Assembly: GCF_040712315.1 (NCBI RefSeq)
Contig: NC_134023.1
Coordinates: 11,789,442 to 11,853,441, forward strand
Direction: 5' to 3'
DNA length: 64,000 nt
From: Castanea sativa
Taxonomy: Eukaryota; Streptophyta; Magnoliopsida; Fagales; Fagaceae
The notes beneath the pieces are model-generated. The model saw nothing but the letters and a program-made list of their open reading frames with translations. It did not search any database and had not been told where the DNA came from. Each line of letters opens with the position of its first letter. Within the stretch, counting starts at the first letter, position 1. Made by a program: the position numbers and the translations under genes. Shown here piece by piece: positions 45,308-58,059 of this stretch.

Positions 45308-45619
45308 TATAAGAGATCAAGGCAACAAGAAGACTCAGGGCAAGAAGAGGCAGAGCAGACCAGTGCAGATGTACAAGGTTGAACTACCTGTAGTTTTAGT
45401 CTTTGTATTGTATATAGCTTAAACTGTGTGTAGTTTAGTTAGTCTTGTAAATAGATTTAGTAATGCACGTGAGTGTGCACATGTGAGCCTTTTTTTTTTT
45501 TGGTTAAGAAGTTGTTATAGCTGTTAAGTTAGTTAGTTAGCCTCTGATTGTATATAAGGATCAGTGCCGTGTATCATTAAGCAAGTTAATGAGATTTTCA
45601 CTCTTAACAATCTTTCATA
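45308..45619 (+). repeat. 5' LTR of the copia element
   Basis: 312 bases. It contains a TATA-like TGTATATAAGGATC (45550-45563) near the end and is over 90 per cent identical by eye to 49957-50266. It begins TATAAG rather than TG. Confidence 0.9.
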
Positions 45620-45696
45620 TGGTATCAGAGCTATAGTCTACTCAAAGGTCTCCCAAATTTCTAGGGTTTCGTTCTTGAAAGCTTGAAGCTACTTCA

Positions 45697-48600
45697 ATGG
45701 CTTCCGTGTTGAATTCTTCTTCCACTTCATTAGAGCAAGATCCAGCCTTGGTTGAAGACATTTCAAATCCTTTGTATCTTCACCATGCTGAAAGTCCTGG
45801 AGCTATGCTTGTGTCTAAAGTTTTGATTGGTGAAAATTACTATGCTTGGGCTCAATCCATGAAGAAGGCCTTGATTGCAAAGAATAAATTTGGTTTTGTT
45901 GATGGCACTATCACTCTTTCTTCTCCATTGATAAAAACTCCAGTAACAGTTGATGCTTGGATTCGTTGTGATAATATGGTTGGTTATTGGTTGATGAAGG
46001 CAGTTTCACCTCAAATCAGAATCAGTATCACTTACAAAGGCACAGCATTGGAAATTTGAAATGATCTTAGGAATACACATTTTCAAGGCAATGGACCTAG
46101 GGTTTTTCTGCTGCAAAAGGACATTACAATTTTGCTGTAAAAGGTTCTAATTCCAATTTTGCTTTCTCTGGAGGAAAGACTTCAAGGGGTAAGAACAGGC
46201 CTATATGTACTCACTGTGGGAAACTTGGTCATACCATGGAGAAGTGTTTCAAGTTGCATGCTTTCCCTCCTGGTTTTAAGCCTAAAGGAAAGACTTCAAT
46301 TGCGAATCAAGTGGGTTTTTAAGATGATATTGCAATGAAAGGACTGTCATCCTATGATGCCACACAGTTCCCTTTTACTCAAGAACAATGCTAGCAATTT
46401 CTGGCTATGCTAGGCAATCAGATGCAAGCTGCTGCTCAACTCAATATGAGAACCAAGGAAGTTCATATGGCCAGTAGTGTGATCAAGCCTAATTCAGATT
46501 ATCAATTAGCTTCTTCTACAACTGCTACTAAGTTTGACAATGCTCTCACCATGTCAGGTATATCTACTTTTGGAGATTTTGATTTGAGGCATTCAATTTT
46601 TTCTACCCATGTAGTAAATAGGACAGCCTTTAATTGAGATGCTTGGGTGATTGACACTAGGGCAACTGATCACATTGTGCATTCTGTTTATTTGTTCACT
46701 GATTTCACTGCAATTAGTAGTATTTTTGAACTTCCTAATGGTGAAACAGCTGTGGTAACTCATATAGGTTCTATTTCCCTTTTAGCCACTTTAACTCTTA
46801 CTAATGTTCTCAGTGTCCCTTCATTTTCTTTTAACCTTTTGTCAGTCAATCAACTCACTAAGTCTTGTTCTTGTTGCCTTGTTTTCTTGTCCAATTTTTG
46901 TTTTATACAGGACCTTATTTACTTGAAGACAATTGGTGTGGGTGAAGCTCATGATGGGTTGTATTTGCTGCAACACAACCCCTTAAATGCTTGTACCTTT
47001 CCAATCAACTCCAACATTCTTAGTTCATCTTTTCAATCCATCTTCAATTCTGTTTTCGATAAACCTCAATCTCATGTAATCAATAATACTGTTGTACCTT
47101 CTTCTATATGGCATCTTAGATTAGGTCATCTCTCTGATGCTAAACTCTCTTCCTTAAAGAATGTACTTCATGACAATGTTTGTACTTTTAATAAAGATTG
47201 TGAGATTTTTCCGCTTGCAAAACACAAAAAACTGCCCTTCCCTTTTCTTAATCACATATCAGATTCACCCTTTGATATTGTACATTGTGATATTTGGGGT
47301 CCCTATATAATTCCTATTGTTGATGGACACAAATACTTTCTTACTATTGTTGATGACTATACTAGATCAACTTGGGTTTATCTCATGAAATCCAAGTCTA
47401 ATACTAGGTTCATTTTACGATCCTTTTATACTATAATCAAAACATAATTCAACAAAGCCATTAAAATTTTTAGAACTGATGATGGTCTTGAATTTCAAAT
47501 GACTGATTTCTTTAAGACTCATGGTATTATCCACCAACATAGTTGTGTTGCCACTCCTCAACAAAATTCTGTCGTGGAGAGGAAAACTCCAACATATTTT
47601 GTGTGTTGCAAGAGCCTTAAGAATTTAGTCCAATGTTCCTATTGCTTATTGGGGTGACTGCATTCTCACTACAGTGCACCTTATCAATAGACTTCCATCA
47701 CCTCTTCTTCATGACAAAACACATTTTGAATTGCTTATGGTAAAGTTCCTGATTATAGCTCTCTTAGAGTCTTTGGTTGTTTGTGTTTTGCTTCTACATT
47801 GGCTCATAACAGGTCTAAATTTGATCCTAGAGCCATCAAATGTGTTTTTTTGGGCTATCCCTTTACTGTTGAAGGGTACAAACTGCTTGATTTACATTCT
47901 AAAAGGATTTTATATCGAGGGATGTTACTTTTCATGAGTCCATTTTCCCTTTTCAATCCATTCCTTCCTCCACATTTCACTCTCCCTCCGATCCATTGTC
48001 CCAGATTTGTACTCCCAATGCTCCACCCTTACCTATAGATGATCCATATTCCAAATCTATTCCTCTTGTTGATGGTCTTCCCTCTGATCATGTTGATGAT
48101 CCTACCTCTCAGATTCTTGAAGATCCTTTTTCTGATCTTCCAGAAGACCTATCTGTTTACTTACCTCATGATATAGTTAATGATCCTCAATTGCATCCTG
48201 ATCCTATTCCTCCTTCTCTGCCCAATCCTTCTTCTATTCCCTAACTTAGAAGGTCAACCAGAGTGTCCAAACCACCTGCATATCTTCAATCTTATAAATG
48301 TAACACACTTTCAACTAGGTATCCTATTGCTAACTTTGTTTCTTCTCACAAGTTATCACCTAGCTATTCTTATCTCTGCAATAGCATTTCTACTCTCAAA
48401 GAACCTTAAATTTACCATCAAGTTGTTGGTGATCCTAATTGGGAAGCTGCCATGGCAGCAGAACTTGAGGCTTCAGAACAGAATCATACTTGGTCTATTG
48501 TTCCTTTGCTACCTAACAAAAAGGTTGTTGGATGTAAGTGGCTATTTCACATCAAGTACAAGGCTGATGGTAGTATAGAAAGGTATAAGGCTAGACTTGT

Positions 48601-50031
48601 GGCAAAAGGGTATACTCGGCAACAAGGGTTGGACTACACTGAAACATTCTCTTCAGTGGCTAAAATGGTCACAGATAAGCTTTTCTTGGCTTTGGTTGTT
48701 GTGCAAGGTTGGGTTCTTCAACAACTAGATGTTAATAATGCATTTATTAATGGTGATCAACATGAAGAAGTATATATGTCTCTTCCTCCTGGTTTGCACA
48801 GTAAGGGGAAGATGGATGGTAAGGGGGAGATGGTTTGCAAGTTGCATAAGTCATTATATGGACTCAAGCAAACTTTAAGGTAGTGGTTCTCAAAAATTTC
48901 AACTACCTTACTACAGAATGACTTTGTATAGTCCAAAGTAGATTACTCGTTTGTTAAGCAACATGGTAAGCTTTTTACAACACTTCTGGTTTATGTTGAT
49001 GACATACTTATTGCTAGTAATGATCCTAAAGTTGTGGAAGATCTCAAGTTGTATCTGGATAAGCATTTCAAGTTAAAGGATCTAGGCAATTTGAAGTATT
49101 TCTTGCGTTTGGAAGTTGCAAGATCACAAAAGGGTGTCAAAGAAAGTATGTCCTTGAAAATTTTCATGATGTTGGGATGCTTGGCTGCAAACCTACTATA
49201 ACTCCTATGGAAGTCAATTTAAAATTGAGCAAGGATGATGGTAAGTTATTACATGATGCTGGGATGTATAGAAGGTTAATAGGTAGACTATTGTTCTTAA
49301 CCATCACTAGGCTAGATATTACATAGTCTATGCATATGTTAAGTTAGTTTTTGTCTAAGTTTAGAAAACCTCATTTAAAGACATCATATAGAATCATTCA
49401 ATACATCAAAGGAATTACAGGTCAAGGGTTATTTTTTTCATCAAACACTTCACTGCATATAAAGGCCTTTGCAGATGCAGATTGGGCAGCTTACCTTGAT
49501 TCTATAAGGTCTATTACATGTTTTTGTGTTTTCCAAGGTGACTCCTTGATTTCTTGGAAATCTAAGAAGAAGAATACTATTTCTAGATCCACTACTGAAG
49601 CTAAATATAGATCAATAGTTGTGGCTGTATGTGAAGTGACTTTTCTCTATTTGTTAAAGGATTTAAGTGTAAAACATGATAAGGCTGCTCTATTGTTCAG
49701 TGACAGTGAGCTAGCAGTCCATATCCATATAAGGTCTAACCCTGTGTTCGATGAGTGTACAAAGTATATTGAAATAGATTGTCACATTGTGAGAGATAAG
49801 GTGCAAGACAGAGTTATAAGATTGATGAATGTTAGGAGTCAATCTCAGTTGGCAAACTTATTAACAAATTCCTTGAACTTGAATCAATTTTCAGCCTTAA
49901 TTGTCAAGATGGGAATCTTGAATATTCATTCCAATGGTGCCCATCCTGAGGGGGAGTATCAGAGGTCAAGGCAACAAGAAGACTCAGGGAAAGAAGAGGC
50001 AGAGCAAACCAGTGCAGATGTACGTGGTTGA
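45697..50031 (+). pseudogene. Copia gag-pol relic
   Basis: From ATG at 45697: gag N-terminus (LIGENYYAWAQSMKKAL); an internal deletion after about 46070; zinc knuckle CTHCGKLGHTMEKC near 46205-46246; protease motif DTRATDHI (usual DTGATDH, so the active-site Gly is replaced) at about 46650; GAG-pre-integrase WHLRLGH; integrase with HCDIWGP, DDYTRSTWVY and a stop near 47445; reverse transcriptase with [35 protein letters not shown] (usual DVxNAF) and LLVYVDDILIAS near 49000; RNase H with ADADWA and STTEAKYRS. Many stops and frameshifts make it dead. Confidence 0.9.
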
Positions 50032-50266
50032 ACTACTTGTAGTTTTAGTCTTTGTATTGTATATAGCTTAAATTGTATGTAGTTTAGTTAGTCTTGTAAC
50101 TAGATTTAGTAATGCACTTGAGTGTGCACGTGTGAGCTTTTGTTTTTCTGTTAAGAAGTTGTTATAGCTGTTAAGTTAGATAGTTAGCCTCTGATTGTAT
50201 ATAAGGATTAGTGCCGTGTATCATTAAGCAAGTTAATGAGATTTTCACTCTTAACAATCTTTCATA
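49957..50266 (+). repeat. 3' LTR of the copia element
   Basis: 310 bases from TATCAGAGG to TTTCATA, matching the 5' LTR; the purine tract GAGGGGGAG lies just before it. Differences are scattered substitutions and a shorter T-run. Confidence 0.9.
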
Positions 50267-50639
50267 GTATATCCCAAAAAATGTTTTGAGAGGCTTTCCA
50301 TAATTCAATTAAATTCTGGAATATTGTAAGGCACTCCATTTCAATAGTCATGCTTAGAAGATTGGTTAGAGATTTTCAGTAACCCAGATCTAAATCAACA
50401 AGCCTATCAAGATGCCCAAAAGATGGGTGGATCTCAACCAATCTACGGCACCAAGAAAGTTCCAGTCTCTCAAGTTTTGGAACTCCCGAAAAGTCTGGTG
50501 TCTTAATCAGGTTTTTTTTTTTTGTTTTTTTTTTTTTTTTTGACAATGAAGATAGAATTTTATTATTGAAAATAAATGGGGAAAACCCTAGAGTAGCTTA
50601 CAATTCTCATGGTCCACTTATAACATCTAAGGAGATTAC

Positions 50640-53002
50640 ATTACATAAGAGCTGAAGCCCTTTCACGCTGGGTGATTCTGTCTAGCAAGGTGCTAAGTTA
50701 GACCTTGGTAGTCTTGTAGCAGGGTCATGGCACCGTGGAGTATGTCTCCAAGTTGGGACTGCTGCTTCTCGAAACAGAATCGGTTTCTGGCATTCCAAAT
50801 GGACTAAGTAACCATTGCCTATACCTCCATGTCCTTACCTGTGAGCTTGTCTTCCATTTGTCTAGCGAAGGAGTGGAAATCCCGTACTACCGTTGAGCTT
50901 TTTTGCATTTTTCCTTTAACCAGTGCCCAAACATTGGTGGCTAATGGACATTCCTATAATGCATGACAGATCGTTTCTTCTACCTGGTCACAGATTACAC
51001 AGCGAGGGTTAATAGGGAGTCTCCGTTGCGCAATATTAGCTCGAGTAGGAAGAACGTCTAAACAAGCTTGCCATAGGAAGTTTCACACCTTAGGTGGTAC
51101 ACGCAATCTCCATAATTTATTCCACAACCTCTTGTACTCATGCGCTCTGGAGTGCTCAACCATGCCTCCTTGGTTCAAGCGAAGGGCAACTAGGTAGGCC
51201 GACCTGACTGTGAAGCGGTGGGCCTTGTTTTCCTTCCAATAAATTTTGTCTTGTGTATGAGGTCACCAAGTTTGAGGCTAAGAACATCCTCTTGTGTGGA
51301 CTGCATGAAAGTGGCTTGTACCCGTGGCCTATGCCACTGGTTGGTGTGTTTATCAATAAGGTCCCCTACCTTCAATGATGTGTCAGCCCCCAGTTTGAAT
51401 AATGGTGGACGGGGCAGCCACTTTTGGTTGTTAATGGTGATGCTCTGCCCATTCCCAACCTGCTAGTGTGATCCCTCTATGATGAGCTCTCTTGTAGCCA
51501 ATAAACTACGCCACACAAATGATGGGTTTGGACCCAACTCAGCCTCCAAGAATGAACACCGGGGAAAATATCTAGCTTTATATACTTTATAAAATAGAGA
51601 TTGTGTACATGTGACCAAACACCATGCCTGCTTGGCTAACATAGCTAGATTGAAGGAGTGAATATTTCAAAAGCCCATTCCTCCCTTATTCTTTGGGTAG
51701 CACAGTTTACTCCAGTTTATCCAATGTATCTTTTTCTCATTACGGGTTTGTCACCACCAATACTTAGCCAACACTGAGTTAATATCCTCACACACCTTCT
51801 TAGGGATCTTAAAAATACTAATAGAATAAGTGGGTATTGCTTAGGCCGCCATCTATATCAACACCTCCCTTCCCGCCTTAGAAATTATTTTTTCCTTCCA
51901 CCCCATCACCCTTTTTGTTATCCACTCCAGTAAATCCTTAAATGTATTCACCTTAGATTTTCCCCCAACCATAGGGAGGCCAAGGTATTTTTCACAATTT
52001 GTCATGACTTGTGCACCGAACAAATTCTGAATTTCCTCCTTAACTCTTGGGGTAGTGTTCTTGCTGAAGAAAATTGTGGTTTTTTGTTTGTTGATTGCTT
52101 GTCCGAAGGCCTCCTCATATTGTGTAAGGATGTCAAGGAGTTGCTAGCATTCACATCTCTTAGCCTTACAAAACAACAGGCTATCATCTACAAAAAGAAG
52201 GTGGGAGATATGAACACCGCCTCGGCAACTTTGGATACCCTTTAATTTATTTGTAGTCACTGCCTTCCTGATTATAAAAGATAGCCCCTCAGCATAAAAT
52301 AAGAAGAGGTAAGAGGATTCACAGTTTCCATAGCCAAATTCACCCATTGGTCAGGTAGTCCCATCTTGAGCATAATCCATCGGAGAAAATTCCATTTGAC
52401 TCTATCATACTCCTTGCTTATATCAAACTTTATCGCTTTGTAATATGTTTTTCCTTTTCTCTAGTTGTGCATTCGATGAAGCATTTCATATGCAACTGTA
52501 GTATTATCTATGATGAGTCTATTAGGAATAAATGCACTTTGGGCATTAGATATAATATTGGGCAAAACAGATTTTACGTGATTTGCAAGTACTTTCAATA
52601 CAATACAGGATACAACATTACCCAAACTAATGGGGTGGAACTCCGTCATATTTTATGGGTCATTCTTTTTAGGTATGAGTACAATATGTGTGAAATTCAT
52701 TTTCCTCAAATATTTTCCAAAGAGTAGGACAGATAACACAGCCAAGGTTACATCTGGTCCAACAATGTGCCAAAATCTTTGGAAAAAGAAAGGAGACATA
52801 CCATCTGGTTCGGGTGATTTTGATGGGTGCATGCTAAAGAGAGCTCTCCTTACGACTTCCTCTGAGCATGGCTGGTTAAAAATTGCACCATTTCATCCGT
52901 GACTACCCTATCAACATCATCCAACACCCTATCCATATTTGTATGACTTTGGGCTTTGAACAAGTCAGCATAGTACCTCTCGGCAATAGTAGAGACTCTT
53001 CC
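50640..53002 (-). pseudogene. LINE ORF2 reverse transcriptase and zinc-binding domain relic
   Basis: Minus-strand segments include MTEFHPISLGNVVSCIVLKV, AQSAFIPNRLIIDNT, KFDISKEYDRVKWNFL and LLFVDDSLLFCKA (the catalytic A/FxDD box), followed at about 51070-50950 by FLWQACLDVLPTRANIAQRR and the Cys motif CVICDQVEETICHAL. Numerous stops. It is continuous with 61573-61790 once the CACTA element is removed. Confidence 0.85.
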
Positions 53003-53023
53003 CATCACTACAAAAAACAGGGT

Positions 53024-53402
53024 CTATAGCCGCGTTACAAAAACGCGGCTATAGACCCCGAAAACGCGGCTATATCCTATAGCCGCGTTTTCTAGAGCCG
53101 CGTTTGTAAACGCGGCCTAAGCGGCGCAGCAACAGACCGGGTCTGAAGCTGCGTTTTTGAAGCACGGCTATAGGCATCAGGTCTATAGCCGCGTTTTTCA
53201 AAAACGCGGCTATAGCCAGCGACCTATAGCCGCGTTTTCCAAAAACGAGGCTACAGACCCGCTGGAGCCGCGTTTATTAAAGCGACTACAGGCTGCGGAC
53301 TATAGCCGCGTTTATAAAAAACGCGGCTATAGCCCTCTGTCAGTTCGTTTGCCAACCTTGCATAGAAACTATAGCCGCGTTTTTAAAACGCGGCTATAGC
53401 TT
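53024..53402. repeat. Left subterminal repeat array of the CACTA element
   Basis: Copies of TATAGCCGCGTTTT alternate with their reverse complement, giving back-to-back palindromes such as CGCGTTTTTCAAAAACGCG (53190-53208). Such arrays are where CACTA transposases bind. Open frames through it are meaningless. Confidence 0.88.
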
Positions 53403-53849
53403 GTCTTTTTTTTTTTTTCCTGCCCTCTTTTTTGGTTGTTTTTTCCCTGTTATCAGAACTTAAGAATTTTTCCCTGCTATCACAAGTTTCCAACACAACA
53501 CAACCATCCAATAAAGACAAGTTCCAACACAACCATCCAAAATAAACAATTTCCAACACAACACAAGTGTAGTAAGCCTAAACCACAATAGTCCAATGCA
53601 TTACAAAACCACAATAGCCTATGGTGTTATACATCATGGCTTATGTATTTATGGTAATCTATTTTAACATCCCCATAAAATCAAGTGTAAACTTGAAGAC
53701 AACTTGAATTTGGAATATACGCTCATGAAGGATGACGTGTAGATGTAAAGAGATAATGGCATCAAAAATAACATTTTAGGTAATCCAATGTGTCAATGAT
53801 GTGAAGTAGTCTTACTTACTATAAGAATCTGAAACTACAATGACTACAA

Positions 53850-54040
53850 GGTGTACAAAAGAAAGCTTTCTATGATCAATATAGTGAAGAAGGGCTTAAA
53901 GGCCAAGTACCACCCCCTGATGAAGGGGAATCTGGTGGAGCCTTTTTCTTCCAAACAGAGGATGGCCCAACAGTGTTCAGGTTCCACCACAGAAATGCAC
54001 AAGTGCAATCCCTTCAATTCTCCTCTTTTGGTTTGTTTTT
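53850..54040 (+). pseudogene. Captured DnaJ/HSP40 (type II, DNAJB-like) exon fragment
   Basis: In one frame from 53853 it reads QKKAFYDQYSEEGLKGQVP then PPDEGESGGAFFFQTEDGP then TVFRFHHRNA. This matches the end of the J domain and start of the Gly-rich region of plant DNAJB1-type co-chaperones, where the family has YDQYGEEGLKGQxPPP and GDGPTxFRFNPRNA. It begins after an AG, at the known type of exon border. The reading degenerates after the NA, and FSSFG may correspond to the family's FSSPFG. No HPD J-domain core is present, so it is only a fragment. Confidence 0.8.
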
Positions 54041-54903
54041 GTTGGTAGGCATCCAACTTTCTCCTTGTATAGAGTGGTCCTTGGATACACAGTTTTTTAG
54101 GTGGAATTTTCTTTATTCTTAGAGTTGTAATTAAAATGTTTCTTAGCTGCCTTGTGCAAGTTATATGATCAGAAAAAATGATTGAACATTGTCTACATTG
54201 TATGATCTAATATATGGGCCATGCCCTCATTCGAAGTGTATATTGTGTAGTTTCTGTGCTTGGAAAGCTGAAAGAATTATTACAGTGTGTGAGAAACAAT
54301 CCTAATACTGCTAAGTTAAAAAAGGAAGGAGAGGATTTTGCCAAAATTAATCTCTCTTGTTTTTTTAAGCACTTATAAATGACATCAATGATTTCTAAAA
54401 TTGACCTTAATCACTATTTTTTATAATGGCAAGGCAGGGCAGCCCAAACTAGTTGGCATCAAAAAATGAACATGGAAACAAAAATGCCACATCACGAGCT
54501 TTCAAGATTATTGTGACAAGACTGAACTTTTATTGATCTGTGTTCTTTTTTTGTTTTCTTTAAAAAGTTTATTGTCTTCTGCAATTTATCATGTCATGTG
54601 ACTCAGATGTCCAGATTGAGTTTGGGACTCTCAAATCAATGTGAAATTATATACATATAACACCCATAACCTAATCATCCGCTATGGGGAGGTAAACCGC
54701 CAATGCTAAATTTATTCGTTAATCCTATTCATCCAGTTTACAATGCTACCCAAAAGAATTTACAAGAAAGAGGGAAATAACAAACTTATCTACAATGCAT
54801 TCAAAGTCCAGTATGTTGAATATATAAAACCAATATAACAACATCATTAATATATGCAAACCGTTTGTTTATGCAAATTTCTTTCTGTTGGCAGAGACCA
54901 TAC

Positions 54904-54978
54904 CTGTCTAGCAGTGCTGCATTTTTGAAGCAAGCGGGATCTCTTCAGTTTCTTTTCTGATGATCCACGTCTGCCATC
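54904..54978 (-). other. Unrecognised exon-like segment in the CACTA element
   Basis: A 75-nt minus-strand segment with AG before and GTATGG after reads DGRRGSSEKKLKRSRLLQKC then STARQ, open throughout. It may be an exon of a captured gene. I do not recognise it. Confidence 0.35.
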
Positions 54979-55143
54979 CTTGCAAGTTTAACAACTGTCA
55001 GCACATTTACACATAAATTATGACTATGAGTAATTTGAAAACTTGAAGACAACTTGGATTAACTTGAAGACAACTTGAAGATAATGGCATAAATTATCAA
55101 ATATAAATTTAAAAGGCTGAAAGTTCAATCTTAAAATTTACAG

Positions 55144-55230
55144 GCTGAGGCTGTCGGATCAGTTGCTGCTGATGAAGAAAATCGTATGGAGTTCCAATTG
55201 AAGCGATATGATTATTTTGGTTATGGTTAG
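55144..55230 (+). other. Unrecognised terminal-exon-like segment in the CACTA element
   Basis: After a TTTACAG acceptor the frame [20 protein letters not shown] then RYDYFGYG ends at TAG (55228-55230). It looks like the last exon of a captured gene, source unknown. Confidence 0.35.
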
Positions 55231-57443
55231 AAATTGTATTCTGTTTTTGTTTTAATTTGTAAGCTATTTATTGTTGTCATTCAGCCAAATATGAAAATGT
55301 TGGTAATTTAGTTTATTATTGTTATCATCTACAGAGTTATGTTGACCGGTTGGATTTATTTGAAGCAATCGTATTATCAATTGTAGTAGATTAATTAACA
55401 GGTTCTAATCCTTTTGTTTTTTTCTTTTTTACGAAAAACTTTTGACACGTTTCAATCTTTGGAATCGGAAAATGGTTTTTTATATATCTAGGGATTAGAA
55501 ATTTCGTAGAGAAAAATTAGGAAACTAGAATGTTGGTACGTTAAGAAACAAAGACAAATGCCTATCACTAAGACACTAGCTACTAAGTACTAACTAAGCC
55601 ATTTCATGTTCTTGCTTGCATGTGATACTGATGCATAGCCAATATGACTCACCAAAATAATAGTTGTTGTTATTCATACGTTATTTAGAATAATCAGCTC
55701 TTCATATCCTATTTAAAAGCCAATTAGTTCACCAAAACTCTAATAAATTACTATTGTTGTTTAGTCATTAGTGTTGTTTGCTTTTAAAGAGTTACATTGA
55801 TACTAATCTTTGAATTTTTTTTAATATATTTATATTTATATTTTGTTCCTACTCAATTTAATAATAATAAAAATTTGCCAACCCATTCAACCCAATCCAA
55901 CCCAACCCATGTGGGTTGGATTGGACTTATGTAATAGGTTGGGTTGGGTTGAATTTTTTTTGACCCACCATGGTGGGTTGGGTCAAAAAATCCCTTCAAC
56001 AAGACCCAACTCAACCCATGCACACCCAAAAGACGCATTTATTGCTACGCCTTAACAGTGAGAACTAAGAAGCATTTCCCATTGTAATCAATTTGTTTAA
56101 TTTGTTACAAATTCTATTTAAAAGAAATGCAAAGCCTTCTTGACTTGTCTACAAATGACACACGTACAAATTAAGGAATCAAATGCAACTGCCTACCTAA
56201 ACAATCAATCATTGAATTACATTTGGACATTTGACACTTGCTCTCCAATCTTTATCATCGTAAATAGAAATAGTATTCTGAAATATTTTACAAAAGTAGT
56301 CCCCTATTACTAGCTCTTTTTACTTCAAGGGCAACGTTTTGAAGATTTTGGTGTAAAATTTACAATTAGAATCACATAGTTATCTAATTCCAACTAGTTT
56401 CGGCTAAATTTATTCCTCTCAAAACAACCAAGCCAAATGTCATGCAATAGTTAAATCAGTGAGTATATAGAGTTTCTCTTGAAATCAAATAAAGCAGATG
56501 AGATTCAGGAGAATGAACATGTAACACTCCAAGAGTAAACAAAAATCAAATAACTTGACTTAGAGGTGAGAAAAAGAAAACACCCATGACCCATTTAACA
56601 ATAATAGAATCAATCTCACACCCTATATAGATTACCAAGATATAAACTACAGCAATATTTGAAGCCCAAACTGACAAACAGCAAAGTTGAAGGTATAGAT
56701 AAGATCAATATATCCACAGTACCACAAGGCCAATTAGCTCTAAAACCAAAAAAAAAAAAAAAAGCTCAAGTATAAGCAAAAACACAATTTAAACTAGAAT
56801 TACTCTTTTCGCCTTGAAATACTGATGCATACTTAACAGATTTGACATGGGCATTTTGATCTACCACCTAAAAACAATGAAGTATACATTTAAGCATTCC
56901 ATAAAATATAACTACCTTTGCAAAAGGCATATGAAAAATGTACCATTTAATATGCTCTATCAGCTTGACCTTTCCTTTTTGCTAAGATGCCAGCTTCACC
57001 TTTCAGTGAATAGAACCAAATTCTGTATAATGCTTAGTACCTAGCATTACTTTTGTTTTTTTTTATCAGTAATAGTACCTAGTATTCCTATTACATCTTT
57101 CTACTATTTGCCTTTAAGTAATATAGTTTTTCTATCTTTTCCTAAAAAAAGGGTTTACTTTTCGGAACCTCATGTACATGGAATTGGGTTTACTCCTTAA
57201 GCCTCACTATGTTGTCAAATAAAACCAAAGAAACATGTTTAATTTCTGTCATTGAGTTTTAGGTCCAGTTCAGGTTATGTCTAAGAAATTTATTTCACTG
57301 GATATTTGTGTCACACCATCATATTTTGCATAATAAATACAATATCAACAGCATTAAGTTTTAAAACTTGACAAGGATCATTCAAGTTCATGCAATCTTC
57401 ATAGTAATTATAGAAAATATGCACTCTGACCAACAATATACTA
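55231..57443. other. CACTA interior, nothing clearly recognised
   Basis: AT-rich. A run of CAACCCA/TGGGTTG repeats (about 55880-56020) forms inverted stretches, for example GACCCACCATGGTGGGTTG. A minus-strand segment near 56935-57020 reads KGEAGILAKRKGQADRAY and may be another decayed exon, unidentified. Confidence 0.45.
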
Positions 57444-57600
57444 TAGTCCAGGGAGTTCAACTGCCTCTACAATATCCTGTATCAGGGCATCTAAACCACC
57501 TATGTCAGCTTAAGTGGAGCCTTCTCAACCTTCACAAACACCATTGAATCAAATTCTTCTTGAAGAAGCCCCACAACATAAAGAACCTTACGATTGATAC
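57444..57600 (-). pseudogene. Captured 26S proteasome regulatory ATPase RPT2 fragment
   Basis: Minus strand: NRKVLYVVGLLQEEFDSMVF then VKVEKAPL, then after a frameshift DIGGLDALIQDIVEAVELP. The RPT2 family has VGLLQDxVDPMVSVMKVEKAPLE followed by YADIGGLDAQIQEIKEAVELP, so identity is clear. RPT2 is an AAA ATPase of the proteasome base; this piece precedes the Walker A motif and is broken by a frameshift, so non-functional. Confidence 0.8.
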
Positions 57601-58059
57601 TGTTGATATGCTTAGAGATTATTATTATCATTATTACTTAAAAAAAAATCATAGAATATATTACATAGTTTTCCAATTATGATTAATTCATAGAGAGAGT
57701 AACTTGAATCAGCAAAAAAAAAAGATAACCAAAAGAAGTTTGATTAATTACAAATTTTTTTTGCTAATTGACTTCCCAAAAGAAACTCATTTTAGGGTAT
57801 TCGAAAATGGAATAGAACAACAATAAAACAGCACTGAATGAGTATAACCTATCTCATAAGGATTCTATGCAAACCAAGTCTTCCAATCTTATAAAGTGAA
57901 ATGTGAGTAGGGTACAAAAAGATATCTTAAATTAAACAATTAATTTATAGACCAATTACTCACTCGTACATGTAAAAACCAAACCAACAGCAAAACTGAA
58001 TAGGCCATGAAGTTAGGTTGATCTTCTTGCACAACTAAAATCAAATAGTTTATCAAGAT

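Larger units (their letters stand above)
45308..50266 (+). mobile_element. Ty1/copia retrotransposon, complete ends, degenerate coding
   Basis: LTRs at 45308-45619 and 49957-50266 begin TAT(A/C)AGAG and end TTTCATA. TGGTATCAGAGC, the usual copia site for initiator methionine tRNA, follows the 5' LTR, and GAGGGGGAG precedes the 3' LTR. Flanking 5-mers ATATA and GTATA differ at one base. Domain order gag, protease, integrase, reverse transcriptase, RNase H is that of copia. The element is on the opposite strand to the resistance pseudogene it interrupts. Confidence 0.93.
44180..50511 (-). pseudogene. TIR-NBS-LRR (N-like) disease-resistance gene, LRR portion only, broken by insertions
   Basis: Minus-strand pieces in order: 50511-50267 (IKTPDFSGVPKLERLELSWC and RLVEIHPSFGHL), 45307-44899 (SSIKCLIALTLLDLSGCENL, LPENLWKLKCLKKLYLSEMS, LTGISCLSSLKYLALADNSF) and 44313-44180 (GVAFTLLHHYLQ followed by a GTAATC donor). 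These are typical leucine-rich repeats and post-LRR region of TIR-NBS-LRR immune receptors such as tobacco N. The first piece has an in-frame stop after DLDLGY. The gene is split by copia (45308-50266), a solo LTR (44337-44857) and an L1 element at 50512. TIR and NBS parts are not in the window and may lie beyond the right edge. Confidence 0.8.

Noticed and set aside
53157..53399. 80-residue open frame with repeated YSRV phrases
   Set aside because: It is the CACTA subterminal repeat array read as protein.
53844..54056. Minus-strand 70-residue open frame
   Set aside because: It is antisense to the DnaJ fragment, which is the meaningful reading on the plus strand.
55843..56055. Open frames on both strands over CAACCCA repeats
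   Set aside because: Repeated Asn-Pro-Thr phrases from a simple repeat; no domain.
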